Shown here: positions 16,103 to 24,553 of the stretch, piece after piece
Numbering within the stretch: the first letter of the stretch is position 1
How the letters are laid out: each line of letters opens with the position of its first letter
Made by a program: the position numbers and the translations under genes
NCBI RefSeq assembly: GCF_001434705.1
Contig: NZ_AZDJ01000013.1
Span: forward strand, 43,623 to 107,622
Direction: 5' to 3'
Origin: Lacticaseibacillus nasuensis JCM 17158
GTDB lineage: Bacteria > Bacillota > Bacilli > Lactobacillales > Lactobacillaceae
Length of the DNA stretch: 64,000 nt
The notes under the pieces: model-generated
Seen by the model: the letters and a program-made list of their open reading frames with translations, nothing else
Database searches by the model: none
Told to the model about the DNA's origin: nothing

Positions 16103-16126
16103 ACAAATTTGTCAAGACAAATTTGT
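16103..16126. repeat. tandem palindromes ACAAATTTGT
   Basis: Two identical 10-base palindromes (16103-16112 and 16117-16126) separated by CAAG, so the two sites are 14 bases centre to centre. The second touches the first MraZ box. The same palindrome occurs once at 79-88. Likely a protein-binding site; the protein is unknown. Confidence 0.5.
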
Positions 16127-16164
16127 GGGGTTTTGTGGAGGAGAGTGGGGGGATGTGGTAGACT
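16125..16164 (+). promoter_or_regulatory. MraZ box array and mraZ promoter
   Basis: GTGG occurs at 16125, 16135, 16145 and 16155, an exact 10-base period (GTGGGG, GTGGAG, GTGGGG, GTGGTA). MraZ is known to bind direct TGGGN-type repeats at this spacing upstream of its own operon. The last box forms the extended -10, TGG plus TAGACT (16159-16164), so bound MraZ would block the promoter. Confidence 0.75.
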
Positions 16165-16194
16165 GTACCTATCATCCAAAAAGGAGGGGTTGTT

Positions 16195-16626
16195 ATGCTG
16201 ATGGGCGAATTTCACCACAGCATCGATGCGAAGGGCCGCTTGATCGTTCCGGCCAAGTTTCGTGAGACGCTGACCCCGACTTTTGTACTCACTCGGGGCA
16301 TGGACGGTTGCCTGTTCGGCTACCCCCGAGATGAATGGACGAAGCTACAAACCAAGCTCGCCACCTTGCCACTGACCAAGAAAGACGCGCGGACCTTTAC
16401 TCGCTTCCTGTATTCCGCGGCCACCGAGTGCGAGCTGGACAAGCAAGGCCGGATCAACATTCCGGCGCCGCTGATTCAACACGCGGACTTAACCAAGGAA
16501 TGCGTCCTCGTCGGCGTGGCTAACCGCATCGAAGTGTGGAGTCAGGCGCGGTGGGACAGCTTTGAAACCACCGCTGAAGACAGCTTCGATGACATCTCCG
16601 AAAATCTTGAAGAGTTTGGACTGTAA
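16195..16626 (+). CDS. mraZ: transcriptional regulator MraZ
   Basis: DNA-binding regulator of the division and cell-wall cluster, 143 residues. Two SpoVT/AbrB-like halves are visible: [20 protein letters not shown] at the N-terminus and the second copy around [19 protein letters not shown], each with the conserved D-x-x-G-R. MraZ forms rings that bind spaced TGGGN repeats, which are present just upstream. Start ATG 16195 has AAGGAGGGG in front. First gene of mraZ-rsmH-ftsL-pbpB. Confidence 0.96.
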   Translation: MLMGEFHHSIDAKGRLIVPAKFRETLTPTFVLTRGMDGCLFGYPRDEWTKLQTKLATLPLTKKDARTFTRFLYSAATECELDKQGRINIPAPLIQHADLTKECVLVGVANRIEVWSQARWDSFETTAEDSFDDISENLEEFGL

Positions 16627-16629
16627 GCC

Positions 16630-17568
16630 ATGACTGAATATACGCACGAAACGGTTTTACTTCACGAAGCGGTTGATGAACTGGCCGTGCAGCCCACCGG
16701 CACCTACGTCGATGCGACGCTGGGGCGGGCTGGCCACACCAAGCGCCTACTCAGCCAGCTCACCTCTGGCCAGCTGTACAGCTTCGATCAAGACGCTGCG
16801 GCGATCACGGCGGTAGAAGCGGACATGGCGCCGTTGCCGGCCAATTTGCACCTGGTGCACGCCAACTTCCGGGACTTGCAAAGCACGCTGGCCACGTTCG
16901 GCGTCACGCAGGTCACCGGGGTGTTATACGACCTCGGGGTCAGCTCGCCGCAGTTTGACGATTCCACTCGCGGCTTTAGCTACCGCTTCGATGCCCCGTT
17001 AGACATGCGAATGGATCAAAGCCAGGCCCTGACCGCCAAGACGGTGGTCAACGAGTGGTCGTTCAACGACTTGGTCAGAATCTTTTCCCGTTACGGTGAA
17101 GAGAAATTTGCCAAGCCCATCGCCCGGCAAATCGAGCGGGCCCGCGCCGAGCGACCAATCGAAACGACCTTTGAACTGGTCGACTTGATTAAGGCCGGGA
17201 TTCCGGCCAAGGCGCGCCGCACCGGCGGCCACCCGGCGAAGCGGGTGTTTCAAGCCATTCGCATCGCCGTCAACGACGAGCTGGGCGCCTTAGAGGCGAG
17301 CCTGACGCAGGCGTTAACGCTGCTGGCGCCAGGGGGGCGCATCAGCGTCATCACCTTCCAGTCGCTGGAAGATCGCCTAGTCAAGACCATGTTCAAGGAA
17401 AAAACGTCCGTCCAAGATGTGCCACGTGATTTGCCGGTGATTCCGGCTAGCGCGCAACCGGATTTCACCTTAATTACCCGCAAACCGGTGCTACCGAGTG
17501 CCGGCGAGCTCACTGAGAATCATCGGGCCCACAGCGCAAAGCTGCGCGTCATCGAAAAACGTTCGTAA
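16630..17568 (+). CDS. rsmH: 16S rRNA (cytosine-1402-N4)-methyltransferase
   Basis: Methylates N4 of C1402 in the ribosomal decoding centre using S-adenosylmethionine. The 312-residue sequence has the SAM-binding [16 protein letters not shown] region (where DATLGxGGH is usual; here the second Gly is Ala), the [12 protein letters not shown] motif and the C-terminal [15 protein letters not shown] block. Start ATG 16630 is three bases after the mraZ stop; the order mraZ-rsmH-ftsL is nearly universal. Also called mraW. Confidence 0.96.
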   Translation: MTEYTHETVLLHEAVDELAVQPTGTYVDATLGRAGHTKRLLSQLTSGQLYSFDQDAAAITAVEADMAPLPANLHLVHANFRDLQSTLATFGVTQVTGVLYDLGVSSPQFDDSTRGFSYRFDAPLDMRMDQSQALTAKTVVNEWSFNDLVRIFSRYGEEKFAKPIARQIERARAERPIETTFELVDLIKAGIPAKARRTGGHPAKRVFQAIRIAVNDELGALEASLTQALTLLAPGGRISVITFQSLEDRLVKTMFKEKTSVQDVPRDLPVIPASAQPDFTLITRKPVLPSAGELTENHRAHSAKLRVIEKRS

Positions 17569-17580
17569 GGGGTTGTCATT

Positions 17581-17958
17581 ATGATGGAGAATACCGCACG
17601 TCAATTCACAGAATACGCTGAACCAATTCCGGCACCGAAGCCGCATGTTGAACCGGTGCCGGTACCGGTGGCCGCCCCGCGGCACATCGCGTTTAGCCCC
17701 TTAGAACGACTCCTCAGTGTCTGTTGTGGACTTGCAGCCGTCGCAATGAGTTTGTTATTCTTGACTGCGCAGGATACTTTGGCCAGCGCGAATCGCCAGT
17801 ACCAAGACCTGCAAACGCAGATCGTCGCGGAGAATTCACACGTCGACGACTACAAACAAACCATCGGCGAGCTGACGAATTCCGCCCGGCTTAGCACTTT
17901 TGCCAAGGCTCACGGGTTAACCGTGATCGAAGGCAATATAAAGCGAGTCAATCAATAA
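17581..17958 (+). CDS. ftsL: cell division protein FtsL
   Basis: Bitopic divisome protein of 125 residues: Pro-rich cytosolic tail, one transmembrane helix (about residues 41-62) and an extracellular coiled coil (about 63-110) that joins DivIB/FtsQ and DivIC. Family sequence conservation is low, so the call rests on topology plus position between rsmH and the division transpeptidase. A proline-rich N-terminus (PIPAPKPHVEPVPVPVAAP) is the only unusual part. One base separates its stop from the next start. Confidence 0.9.
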   Translation: MMENTARQFTEYAEPIPAPKPHVEPVPVPVAAPRHIAFSPLERLLSVCCGLAAVAMSLLFLTAQDTLASANRQYQDLQTQIVAENSHVDDYKQTIGELTNSARLSTFAKAHGLTVIEGNIKRVNQ

Positions 17959-17959
17959 G

Positions 17960-20107
17960 ATGAAAAAACTAGTTCATAATCGCACAGCAACCGCGCAGCA
18001 TCCCAACCGCAATCGCCTGATCATCGGGCGCTTGTTGACGCTTTTGGCGTTTGGGCTCTTCGTCGGGTTTGCTGTGCGATTTGCGTATATTGGGTTAGGG
18101 GGCCGCGTGGATTCCGCCAACCTGAGTACCTATCGCGAGCACCAATATGCTACCAACACCACCTTGAAGGCCAAGCGCGGGGCCATTTTTGATCGCAACG
18201 GCGCAGTCATTGCCGAAGATTCCAGCACTTATTCCGTCTACGCCGTGCTCGATCACAGCTACATGAATGGCAAGAAGAAACTTTACGTGACCAACAAGGC
18301 CCATGTCGCCAAGGTCCTGGCCAAGTATTTACCGTTGTCCGAGGCGCGGATTTTGGAGTACCTCAACCCGGCCAAAAAGGCGTATCAAGTCGAGTTCGGC
18401 AACGCGGGCAAGGGCCTGTCGCTGACCGTGCGCAACCAGATTCAAGCCGAGCACCTGACCGGCGTGTACTTTACCGATAGTCCGGCGCGGCTTTATCCCA
18501 ACGGCATCTTTGCCAGCCACGTGGTGGGGTTGGCCCAGGCGCAAACCAGCCAACAAACCACCCAGCTGGTCGGCGTGATGGGACTGGAAAAACAATTTAA
18601 TTCATTGCTCACCGGGACCAACGGCTTCAAGTCGGCGCAAACCGATCCCTATGGTTATCAGCTACCCGCCAGCAAAACCAAGGTCAAACCAGCGGTGAAC
18701 GGTGGCACGGTGACGACGACGCTTGATGCCGGCTTGCAGTCCTACCTGGAAACGCTCATGAGTAGCGTTCAGACGAAATACGCGCCGAAGTCGATGACGG
18801 CGGTGCTGATGAATCCTAAAACCGGCGAGATTCTCGCGGCGTCCCAGCGACCGACTTTTGACCCCAGCACCAAAAAAGGCCTGGGCAATATGTGGCGCGA
18901 TGCGTTGGTGGAAGACGTGTACGAACCCGGGTCGGTCATGAAGATCTTCACGTTGGCCGCCGCGATTCAAACCGGCACCTACCAACCGAATGCCTATTAC
19001 CATTCCGGTTCCGTCAAGGTGGCCGATCGCACGATTTACGACTGGCAAACCAGCGGCTGGGGAAGCATTCCGATTGGCCAAGCGTTCCCGCGGTCCAGTA
19101 ACGTCGGCATGGTGAAAATCGAACAAGGCATGGGCGGCAAGAATTGGGGCACCTACCTTAACAAGTTCGGGTTTGCCAAGCGCACCGACGTCACGCTGCC
19201 CGGCGAGGTGGCCGGCACCTATGACCTGAAGTCGCCGTTGAACCAGGCGATGACCTCGTTTGGGCAAAGTATCGACGTCACCGTCATGCAAATGATGCAA
19301 GGCGTCACCGCCGTCGCCAACCGCGGGCCAATGGTGCAGCCGCGCATCGTCAAGTCGGTGACGACCAAGAATGGCAAAACGGTGACATATGGCCGCAAGG
19401 TGGTGGGACAACCCATCAGCAAGGACACGGCCAATCAAGTCGTCGATGCCATGCGTCAGGTCGTCAATGCCAGTTACGGCACCGGGATGGCCTACAAGAT
19501 GCCCGGCGTCGACTTGGCGGTCAAAACCGGGACGGCCCAAATCGCGTCGCCAGCCGGTGGCTACCTGACCGGCGATTCGAACTACATTTTCAGCGTGATG
19601 GGCATGGCCCCGGCCAGCAACCCGAAATACGTGCTGTACATCACCATGAAGCAGCCGCAAAAAATGACCAAGGCCGCCGAAACCATCATGGCCAGCATCT
19701 TCAAGCCGATGATGACCCGGGCCTTGGCCTTGGCCGGCTCCGGGGCCGCGGTGCCAACCGCCAAGACGGTGGCGGTGCCACCGGTCACCGGCGCGAGCGC
19801 GTCTGCGGCCAGCACCAGCCTGAAAACGGCGGGGCTCTTGGCGGCCACGGTCGGCACCGGCAACCGGATCGTCCAACAGCTGCCGGCGGCCAACACGAAT
19901 GCGTTAGCCGGTTCGCGGGTCTTGATGTTGACCAACGGCGCGATGACGATGCCCAACGTTGCTGGTTGGGCGAAAAGCGATGTGTTAAAATTGGCCCAGT
20001 TAACCGGCAAAAAGTTTTCCCTGCAAGGCGACGGTTATGCCGTCAGCCAAAGCGTGAAAACCGGTGCGCTATTAGGCAACGGTTCGGTGACGGTTAAGTT
20101 CGAGTAA
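17960..20107 (+). CDS. pbpB: division-specific penicillin-binding protein 2B with PASTA domains
   Basis: Septal peptidoglycan transpeptidase (715 residues). Order: short basic tail, one transmembrane helix (about 20-45), PBP dimerisation domain (about 60-230), transpeptidase domain and two C-terminal PASTA domains (about 595-715). The three active-site motifs are present: SVMK with Ser325, SSN (379-381) and KTG (522-524). PASTA repeats are usual in Firmicutes FtsI homologues. ATG 17960 begins MKKLVHNR; spacing to ftsL is one base. FtsI/Pbp2x is the alternative name. Confidence 0.95.
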   Translation: MKKLVHNRTATAQHPNRNRLIIGRLLTLLAFGLFVGFAVRFAYIGLGGRVDSANLSTYREHQYATNTTLKAKRGAIFDRNGAVIAEDSSTYSVYAVLDHSYMNGKKKLYVTNKAHVAKVLAKYLPLSEARILEYLNPAKKAYQVEFGNAGKGLSLTVRNQIQAEHLTGVYFTDSPARLYPNGIFASHVVGLAQAQTSQQTTQLVGVMGLEKQFNSLLTGTNGFKSAQTDPYGYQLPASKTKVKPAVNGGTVTTTLDAGLQSYLETLMSSVQTKYAPKSMTAVLMNPKTGEILAASQRPTFDPSTKKGLGNMWRDALVEDVYEPGSVMKIFTLAAAIQTGTYQPNAYYHSGSVKVADRTIYDWQTSGWGSIPIGQAFPRSSNVGMVKIEQGMGGKNWGTYLNKFGFAKRTDVTLPGEVAGTYDLKSPLNQAMTSFGQSIDVTVMQMMQGVTAVANRGPMVQPRIVKSVTTKNGKTVTYGRKVVGQPISKDTANQVVDAMRQVVNASYGTGMAYKMPGVDLAVKTGTAQIASPAGGYLTGDSNYIFSVMGMAPASNPKYVLYITMKQPQKMTKAAETIMASIFKPMMTRALALAGSGAAVPTAKTVAVPPVTGASASAASTSLKTAGLLAATVGTGNRIVQQLPAANTNALAGSRVLMLTNGAMTMPNVAGWAKSDVLKLAQLTGKKFSLQGDGYAVSQSVKTGALLGNGSVTVKFE

Positions 20108-20127
20108 ATGAGAATGGAGTTTGGGTC

Positions 20128-21096
20128 ATGCAGTTTGCAGAAATGTTAATCCCGATGGTGGCCAGCTTTGCGCTGACCATCATCGTTTTACCCTTGTTTA
20201 TCGGGTATATGCGCTTCAAAAAAGAAGGGCAGACGATTCGCGAGGAAGGGCCCAAGTGGCATGAGGCCAAAACCGGCACGCCGACCATGGGCGGCGTTGT
20301 CTTCATCGGCGCAATCATTGTTGCCGCCATCGGCACCGCCTGGTGGCAAGCGGCGTTGTCCACCAGCGTGTGGGTCAGTTTGTTTATCCTGTTGTTGTAT
20401 GGGGCGCTGGGGTTTGTTGACGACTTCGTGAGCGTGGCCAAACACCGCAACATGGGCCTGCGCGCCTGGCAAAAGCTACTGGGTCAAATCTTCGGGGCCA
20501 CCGTCTTTTTAGTCGCCTATTTCCACGAAGGCTTTACCCACACGCTGTACGTGCCGGTGCTCGGCCAGTTGAACTGGTCTTGGTTGTTTATCCTGTTTGC
20601 CATCGTGTGGCTGGTCGGCTTCAGTAACGCCGTGAACCTCACCGATGGGTTGGACGGGTTAGTCGCTGGGTTGGCCACCATTTCGTTTGGCACCTATGCG
20701 ATCATTGCGGCGCACGAGGGCCGCACCGACGTGTTGATTATCTGCCTGGTGACCATCGGCGCGATGATCGGCTTCTTGTTGTTCAACCACAAGCCGGCGC
20801 AGATCTTCATGGGCGACGTCGGGTCGCTGGCGCTGGGCGGGATGTTGGCGACGGTGGCGCTGTTGTTGCAGCGCGAGTGGTCGTTGCTGCTCATCGGCTT
20901 GGTGTACGTCTGCGAAACCGCCAGCGTCATCATTCAAGTCAGCGTGTTCAAGCTGACCCACGGCAAGCGGGTGTTTAAGATGACCCCGATTCATCACCAT
21001 TTTGAAATGCTCGGGTGGTCCGAATGGCGCATCGATGGGACCTTTTGGGTGGTTGGGGCCTTGGCCTCGGCAATTTATCTGTTAATTTTCCTATAG
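20128..21096 (+). CDS. mraY: phospho-N-acetylmuramoyl-pentapeptide transferase
   Basis: Transfers phospho-MurNAc-pentapeptide from UDP to undecaprenyl phosphate, giving lipid I. Polytopic protein of 322 residues with about ten helices. Hallmarks: GTPTMGGVV, the Mg-binding FVDDFVSV, the NLTDGLDGL loop and the HHHFE motif after TPI near the C-terminus. Located between the transpeptidase and murD as in other Gram-positives. Confidence 0.97.
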   Translation: MQFAEMLIPMVASFALTIIVLPLFIGYMRFKKEGQTIREEGPKWHEAKTGTPTMGGVVFIGAIIVAAIGTAWWQAALSTSVWVSLFILLLYGALGFVDDFVSVAKHRNMGLRAWQKLLGQIFGATVFLVAYFHEGFTHTLYVPVLGQLNWSWLFILFAIVWLVGFSNAVNLTDGLDGLVAGLATISFGTYAIIAAHEGRTDVLIICLVTIGAMIGFLLFNHKPAQIFMGDVGSLALGGMLATVALLLQREWSLLLIGLVYVCETASVIIQVSVFKLTHGKRVFKMTPIHHHFEMLGWSEWRIDGTFWVVGALASAIYLLIFL

Positions 21097-21109
21097 AAAG
21101 AAGTCAATC

Positions 21110-22477
21110 ATGAAAAGTGCGGTTACGACGTTTGCGAATCAAAAAGTATTGGTGCTTGGGTTAGGCATGAGTGGGGTGAATGCGGCGCGGCTGCTGAACC
21201 GCCTCGGCGCCTTGGTGACGGTCAACGACAAGCAGAAATTCGACGACAACAAGGCCGCCCAGTCGCTGCTGGCCGATGGCATTAAGGTCATCACCGGCAG
21301 CCACCCGGTGGAACTGTTGGACGAGCATTTTGCCTTAATGGTGAAAAATCCCGGTATTCCTTACAGCAATCCCATGGTCCAACGCGCCCTCGAGTTAAAG
21401 CTGCCGATCATCACCGAGCCGGAGCTGGCCTTTGAGGTGTCCGATGCCAATTGGATTGCCATCACCGGCAGTAACGGCAAAACGACGACCACCACGCTGA
21501 TTGGCCTGATGCTCAACGAAGGCGGCAAGCACGCCTATGACGCCGGCAACATCGGCATTCCCATCAGCCAAGTGACGCAAACCGCTGGCCCGGCTGACAC
21601 CATCGTGGCGGAATTATCGAGTTTTCAACTCGCCGGCACCACCACGCTGCACCCGCACATCGCCGTGTTGACGAATATCTACGAGGCGCACCTGGATTGG
21701 CATGGCAGCCGCGCCAATTACGTCGCCGCCAAGATGAAGATCACGGCCAACCAAACCGCGCAAGACGATTTCATCATGAACTGGGATCTACCCGAGATGC
21801 ACGAGCTGGCCAAACAGAGCCATGCCACCATCGTGCCGTTTTCCCGCCAAGGCGCAGCCGGCGCCCGGGCGACGTTGACGGCGGGCTGGTTGTGCTTTGA
21901 CGGTGAGCAAATCGTGCCTGCCGCCGACTTGCAGATTCCCGGCACGCACAACATCGAAAACGCCTTGGCGGCCATTGCCGCGGCCAAGCTCAGCGGCGTC
22001 GATAACGCCGCGATTGCGCGCGTGTTGCGCCGGTTCACCGGGGTCAAGCACCGGATTCAATACGTGACCACCATTGCCGGCCGCAAGTTTTATAACGACA
22101 GCAAGGCCACGAACGTCGAGGCAAGCTCGGTGGCGCTCAACGCCTTCACCCAGCCCATCGTGTTGTTGGCCGGTGGGTTAGATCGGCACTTGCCGATGGA
22201 TGACCTCGTGCCATTGTTCAAGAACAAGGTGCGCAGCATTGTCACCTTTGGCCAAACCGCGCCGTTGATTGAGGCGACCGCCAAGCAGGCTGGGGTGCCG
22301 GTGCAGACGACCAAAGACGTGACTACTGCTGTGCCGCTGGCCTTTGCCGCCAGCGAACCCGGCGACGTCGTGTTGCTGTCGCCGGCCGCGGCCAGTTGGG
22401 ATCAGTTCCCGAACTTTGAGGTGCGCGGCGATGCCTTCATCACCGCAGTCAAGCAATTGGAAGGGGAGCAAGCGTAA
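21110..22477 (+). CDS. murD: UDP-N-acetylmuramoylalanine--D-glutamate ligase
   Basis: Cytosolic ligase (455 residues) adding D-glutamate to UDP-MurNAc-L-Ala. It has the N-terminal Rossmann segment VLGLGMSGVNAARLL, the ATP loop ITGSNGKTTTTTL (about residues 119-131), central NPGIPYSNP and the C-terminal LAGGLDR. ATG 21110 is 13 bases after mraY. Its stop codon overlaps the first base of murG, so the products are co-translated. Confidence 0.97.
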   Translation: MKSAVTTFANQKVLVLGLGMSGVNAARLLNRLGALVTVNDKQKFDDNKAAQSLLADGIKVITGSHPVELLDEHFALMVKNPGIPYSNPMVQRALELKLPIITEPELAFEVSDANWIAITGSNGKTTTTTLIGLMLNEGGKHAYDAGNIGIPISQVTQTAGPADTIVAELSSFQLAGTTTLHPHIAVLTNIYEAHLDWHGSRANYVAAKMKITANQTAQDDFIMNWDLPEMHELAKQSHATIVPFSRQGAAGARATLTAGWLCFDGEQIVPAADLQIPGTHNIENALAAIAAAKLSGVDNAAIARVLRRFTGVKHRIQYVTTIAGRKFYNDSKATNVEASSVALNAFTQPIVLLAGGLDRHLPMDDLVPLFKNKVRSIVTFGQTAPLIEATAKQAGVPVQTTKDVTTAVPLAFAASEPGDVVLLSPAAASWDQFPNFEVRGDAFITAVKQLEGEQA

Positions 22478-23568
22478 TGCGTGTCGTCGTTTCCGGCGGC
22501 GGTACCGGCGGGCACATTTACCCGGCGTTAGCGCTGATCGAACAATTGAAGACCCGCGGGTTGTTGGCCGATGTCTTGTACGTCGGCACCCACCGCGGAC
22601 TGGAAAGCCGGATCGTGCCCAAGGCGGGAATCCCATTTGCCACCATCGAGTTGCAAGGCTTTAAGCGCTCGTTGAGCCTCAGCAACGTCAAAACGGTGAC
22701 GATGTTTCTCGGCAGCATCGGCAAGGCCAAGCGTCTGTTGCGCGATTTTCGCCCAGATGTCGTGGTCGGCACCGGCGGCTACGTCTCCGCGGCGACGGTG
22801 TTTGCGGCCACGCGGTTGCATATTCCCACGGTGATTCACGAGCAAAACTCCGTGGCCGGGGTCACCAACAAATTCCTGGCCCGCTTCGTGGACAAGATCG
22901 CCTACGCCTTTCCCGAGGTCGCCGATACGTTTCCAGCCAAGAAGCTGGTGCAAACCGGCAACCCCCGGGCGCAACAAGTGGCGCATTTGCGGCCTAACAA
23001 CCGACTGGCCGACTTTGGCTTGACGCCCAGCGAGCGGACCTTGCTGATTTTTGGCGGCTCGCGCGGTGCACCGAAAATCAATGAGGCCGCCATCGCGGCA
23101 CTGCCGACGTTTGCGGCGAGCCATTTTCAGACCTTGTTTGTCACCGGGCGCGTCCACTACGACGCCGTGATCAAGGCCGCCGGCGCGGTGCCAGATAACG
23201 TCAAAATCGTTCCGTATGTCGATGACATGCCGGCGATTTTACCGGATTTGACTCTGGTCATCGGCCGCTCCGGGGCCACCAGCCTCGCGGAGCTCACCGC
23301 GCTTGGGGTACCTGCCGTGTTGATTCCCAGTCCCAATGTCACCGGCAACCACCAATTCATCAACGCGCAAAGCCTGGCCAAGGCCGGCGCGGCGATGGTG
23401 GTGCCGGAAACCGAACTCGGCCCCGACTTTGGCGAACGCGTCGCCAGCCTCATGCAAGATGATGAGCGGCTGGTGCGCATGACCCGCGCCGCCAAGCAAC
23501 TCGGCGTGCCAGACGCCGCCGATCGGTTGATTGCCGTCATGCAATCGGCCATCGCCATGCACGCATAA
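22477..23568 (+). CDS. murG: UDP-N-acetylglucosamine--lipid I GlcNAc transferase
   Basis: Peripheral membrane glycosyltransferase (363 residues) that makes lipid II from lipid I. Visible motifs: the N-terminal glycine loop SGGGTGGHIYPALAL, GTGGYVSAAT, HEQNSVAG, the second glycine-rich loop FGGSRGA, and the nucleotide region IGRSGATSLAE. The start overlaps the murD stop (TAATG). Length is normal. Confidence 0.97.
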   Translation: MRVVVSGGGTGGHIYPALALIEQLKTRGLLADVLYVGTHRGLESRIVPKAGIPFATIELQGFKRSLSLSNVKTVTMFLGSIGKAKRLLRDFRPDVVVGTGGYVSAATVFAATRLHIPTVIHEQNSVAGVTNKFLARFVDKIAYAFPEVADTFPAKKLVQTGNPRAQQVAHLRPNNRLADFGLTPSERTLLIFGGSRGAPKINEAAIAALPTFAASHFQTLFVTGRVHYDAVIKAAGAVPDNVKIVPYVDDMPAILPDLTLVIGRSGATSLAELTALGVPAVLIPSPNVTGNHQFINAQSLAKAGAAMVVPETELGPDFGERVASLMQDDERLVRMTRAAKQLGVPDAADRLIAVMQSAIAMHA

Positions 23569-23593
23569 ACGCTTCAAAAGAAAGGAGGGCGCC

Positions 23594-24430
23594 ATGCGCA
23601 GGTTTCATTTTCGTTCCCGCACCACCACCGACATGACGCCTTGGGAGGCCTATCAGGCCAAGCGACGCAACCACCATTCGGCTAAGCGGCGCCAACAAGC
23701 ACTGCAGCTCCCTGCGGTGTCGGCGTTGCGGCGCCATAATCAGTGGCGCAATCTGGCCTTAGTGTTAGTACCGTTGCTGGTGCTGTTGGGCTTTTTCGGC
23801 TACATGGTGTCGCCGGCGGCAAAAGTCGGCCAGATTTCCGTCACCGGCGAAAGCGTCGCGACCGCCCAAGGGGTGATCGACGCCAGTGGCCTCACCGAAA
23901 CCGATCCGGTGTTGACTCTGTTCTTCCGGCGCGCTGCGGTGGCGCAACGCATCAAGCAGCGCCAACCCGCCGTGGCTGCGGTGCAACTCAGGGTCACCGG
24001 CTTCAACCACATTCACCTCAAAGTGCGCGAACACGCGGCGCTGGGCTATGTGGAAAAGCAAAATCGGTATCATCTGTTGATGGCCGATGGTGCCGTGTTA
24101 GCCAGCGGCACAGCGACGACCGCGACAAACTACCCGATTTTTAGCGACTTCACGGCCAAGCAGGTGTTGCCGATTGCCCGCACCGTTCACGGTTTTCCCG
24201 CCGAAATTCGACGGGCGGTGTCCGAGGTGCGGGCGGCCAAAGGCGGGGCCAACCCTTACCGAATCAGCCTCACGATGACCGACGGCAACCGCATCGTCGC
24301 CGACTCGCGAACGATTGGTAAACGCATCAAGTATTATCGTGAAATTATCGCTCAGGTGAAAGGGCATGGGACCGTCGACTTGGAGGTTGGCGCGTATTTC
24401 ACCCCGAATTCAACAACAACGAAAAAATAG
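23594..24430 (+). CDS. divIB: cell division protein DivIB/FtsQ
   Basis: Bitopic divisome protein (278 residues) that stabilises FtsL/DivIC. Long basic cytosolic tail, one transmembrane helix (about residues 58-78), then POTRA (starting KVGQISVTG) and FtsQ beta domains. I set the start at ATG 23594, preceded by AAAGGAGGG; the longer frame from 23531 lies in murG. It closes the precursor block before a promoter for ftsA. Confidence 0.93.
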   Translation: MRRFHFRSRTTTDMTPWEAYQAKRRNHHSAKRRQQALQLPAVSALRRHNQWRNLALVLVPLLVLLGFFGYMVSPAAKVGQISVTGESVATAQGVIDASGLTETDPVLTLFFRRAAVAQRIKQRQPAVAAVQLRVTGFNHIHLKVREHAALGYVEKQNRYHLLMADGAVLASGTATTATNYPIFSDFTAKQVLPIARTVHGFPAEIRRAVSEVRAAKGGANPYRISLTMTDGNRIVADSRTIGKRIKYYREIIAQVKGHGTVDLEVGAYFTPNSTTTKK

Positions 24431-24481
24431 TTGACGGAATGTGGCGAAATAGGGCACCCTGGCCCCACAGCTCGACAGGTG

Positions 24482-24543
24482 TGGTAAAATTAGCTCAGTG
24501 TTACGTGAATTAAAAAATTAACTATAACGAATAGTTAAGGAGG
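24482..24543 (+). promoter_or_regulatory. ftsA promoter and hairpin abutting the ribosome site
   Basis: Extended -10 TGG plus TAAAAT (24485-24490). Downstream, TTAACTAT (24518-24525) and ATAGTTAA (24531-24538) form a perfect eight-pair stem that overlaps the first bases of the AAGGAGG ribosome site (24537-24543). The hairpin could modulate ftsA-ftsZ translation. Confidence 0.55.
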
Positions 24544-24553
24544 TTCCGGGTTC

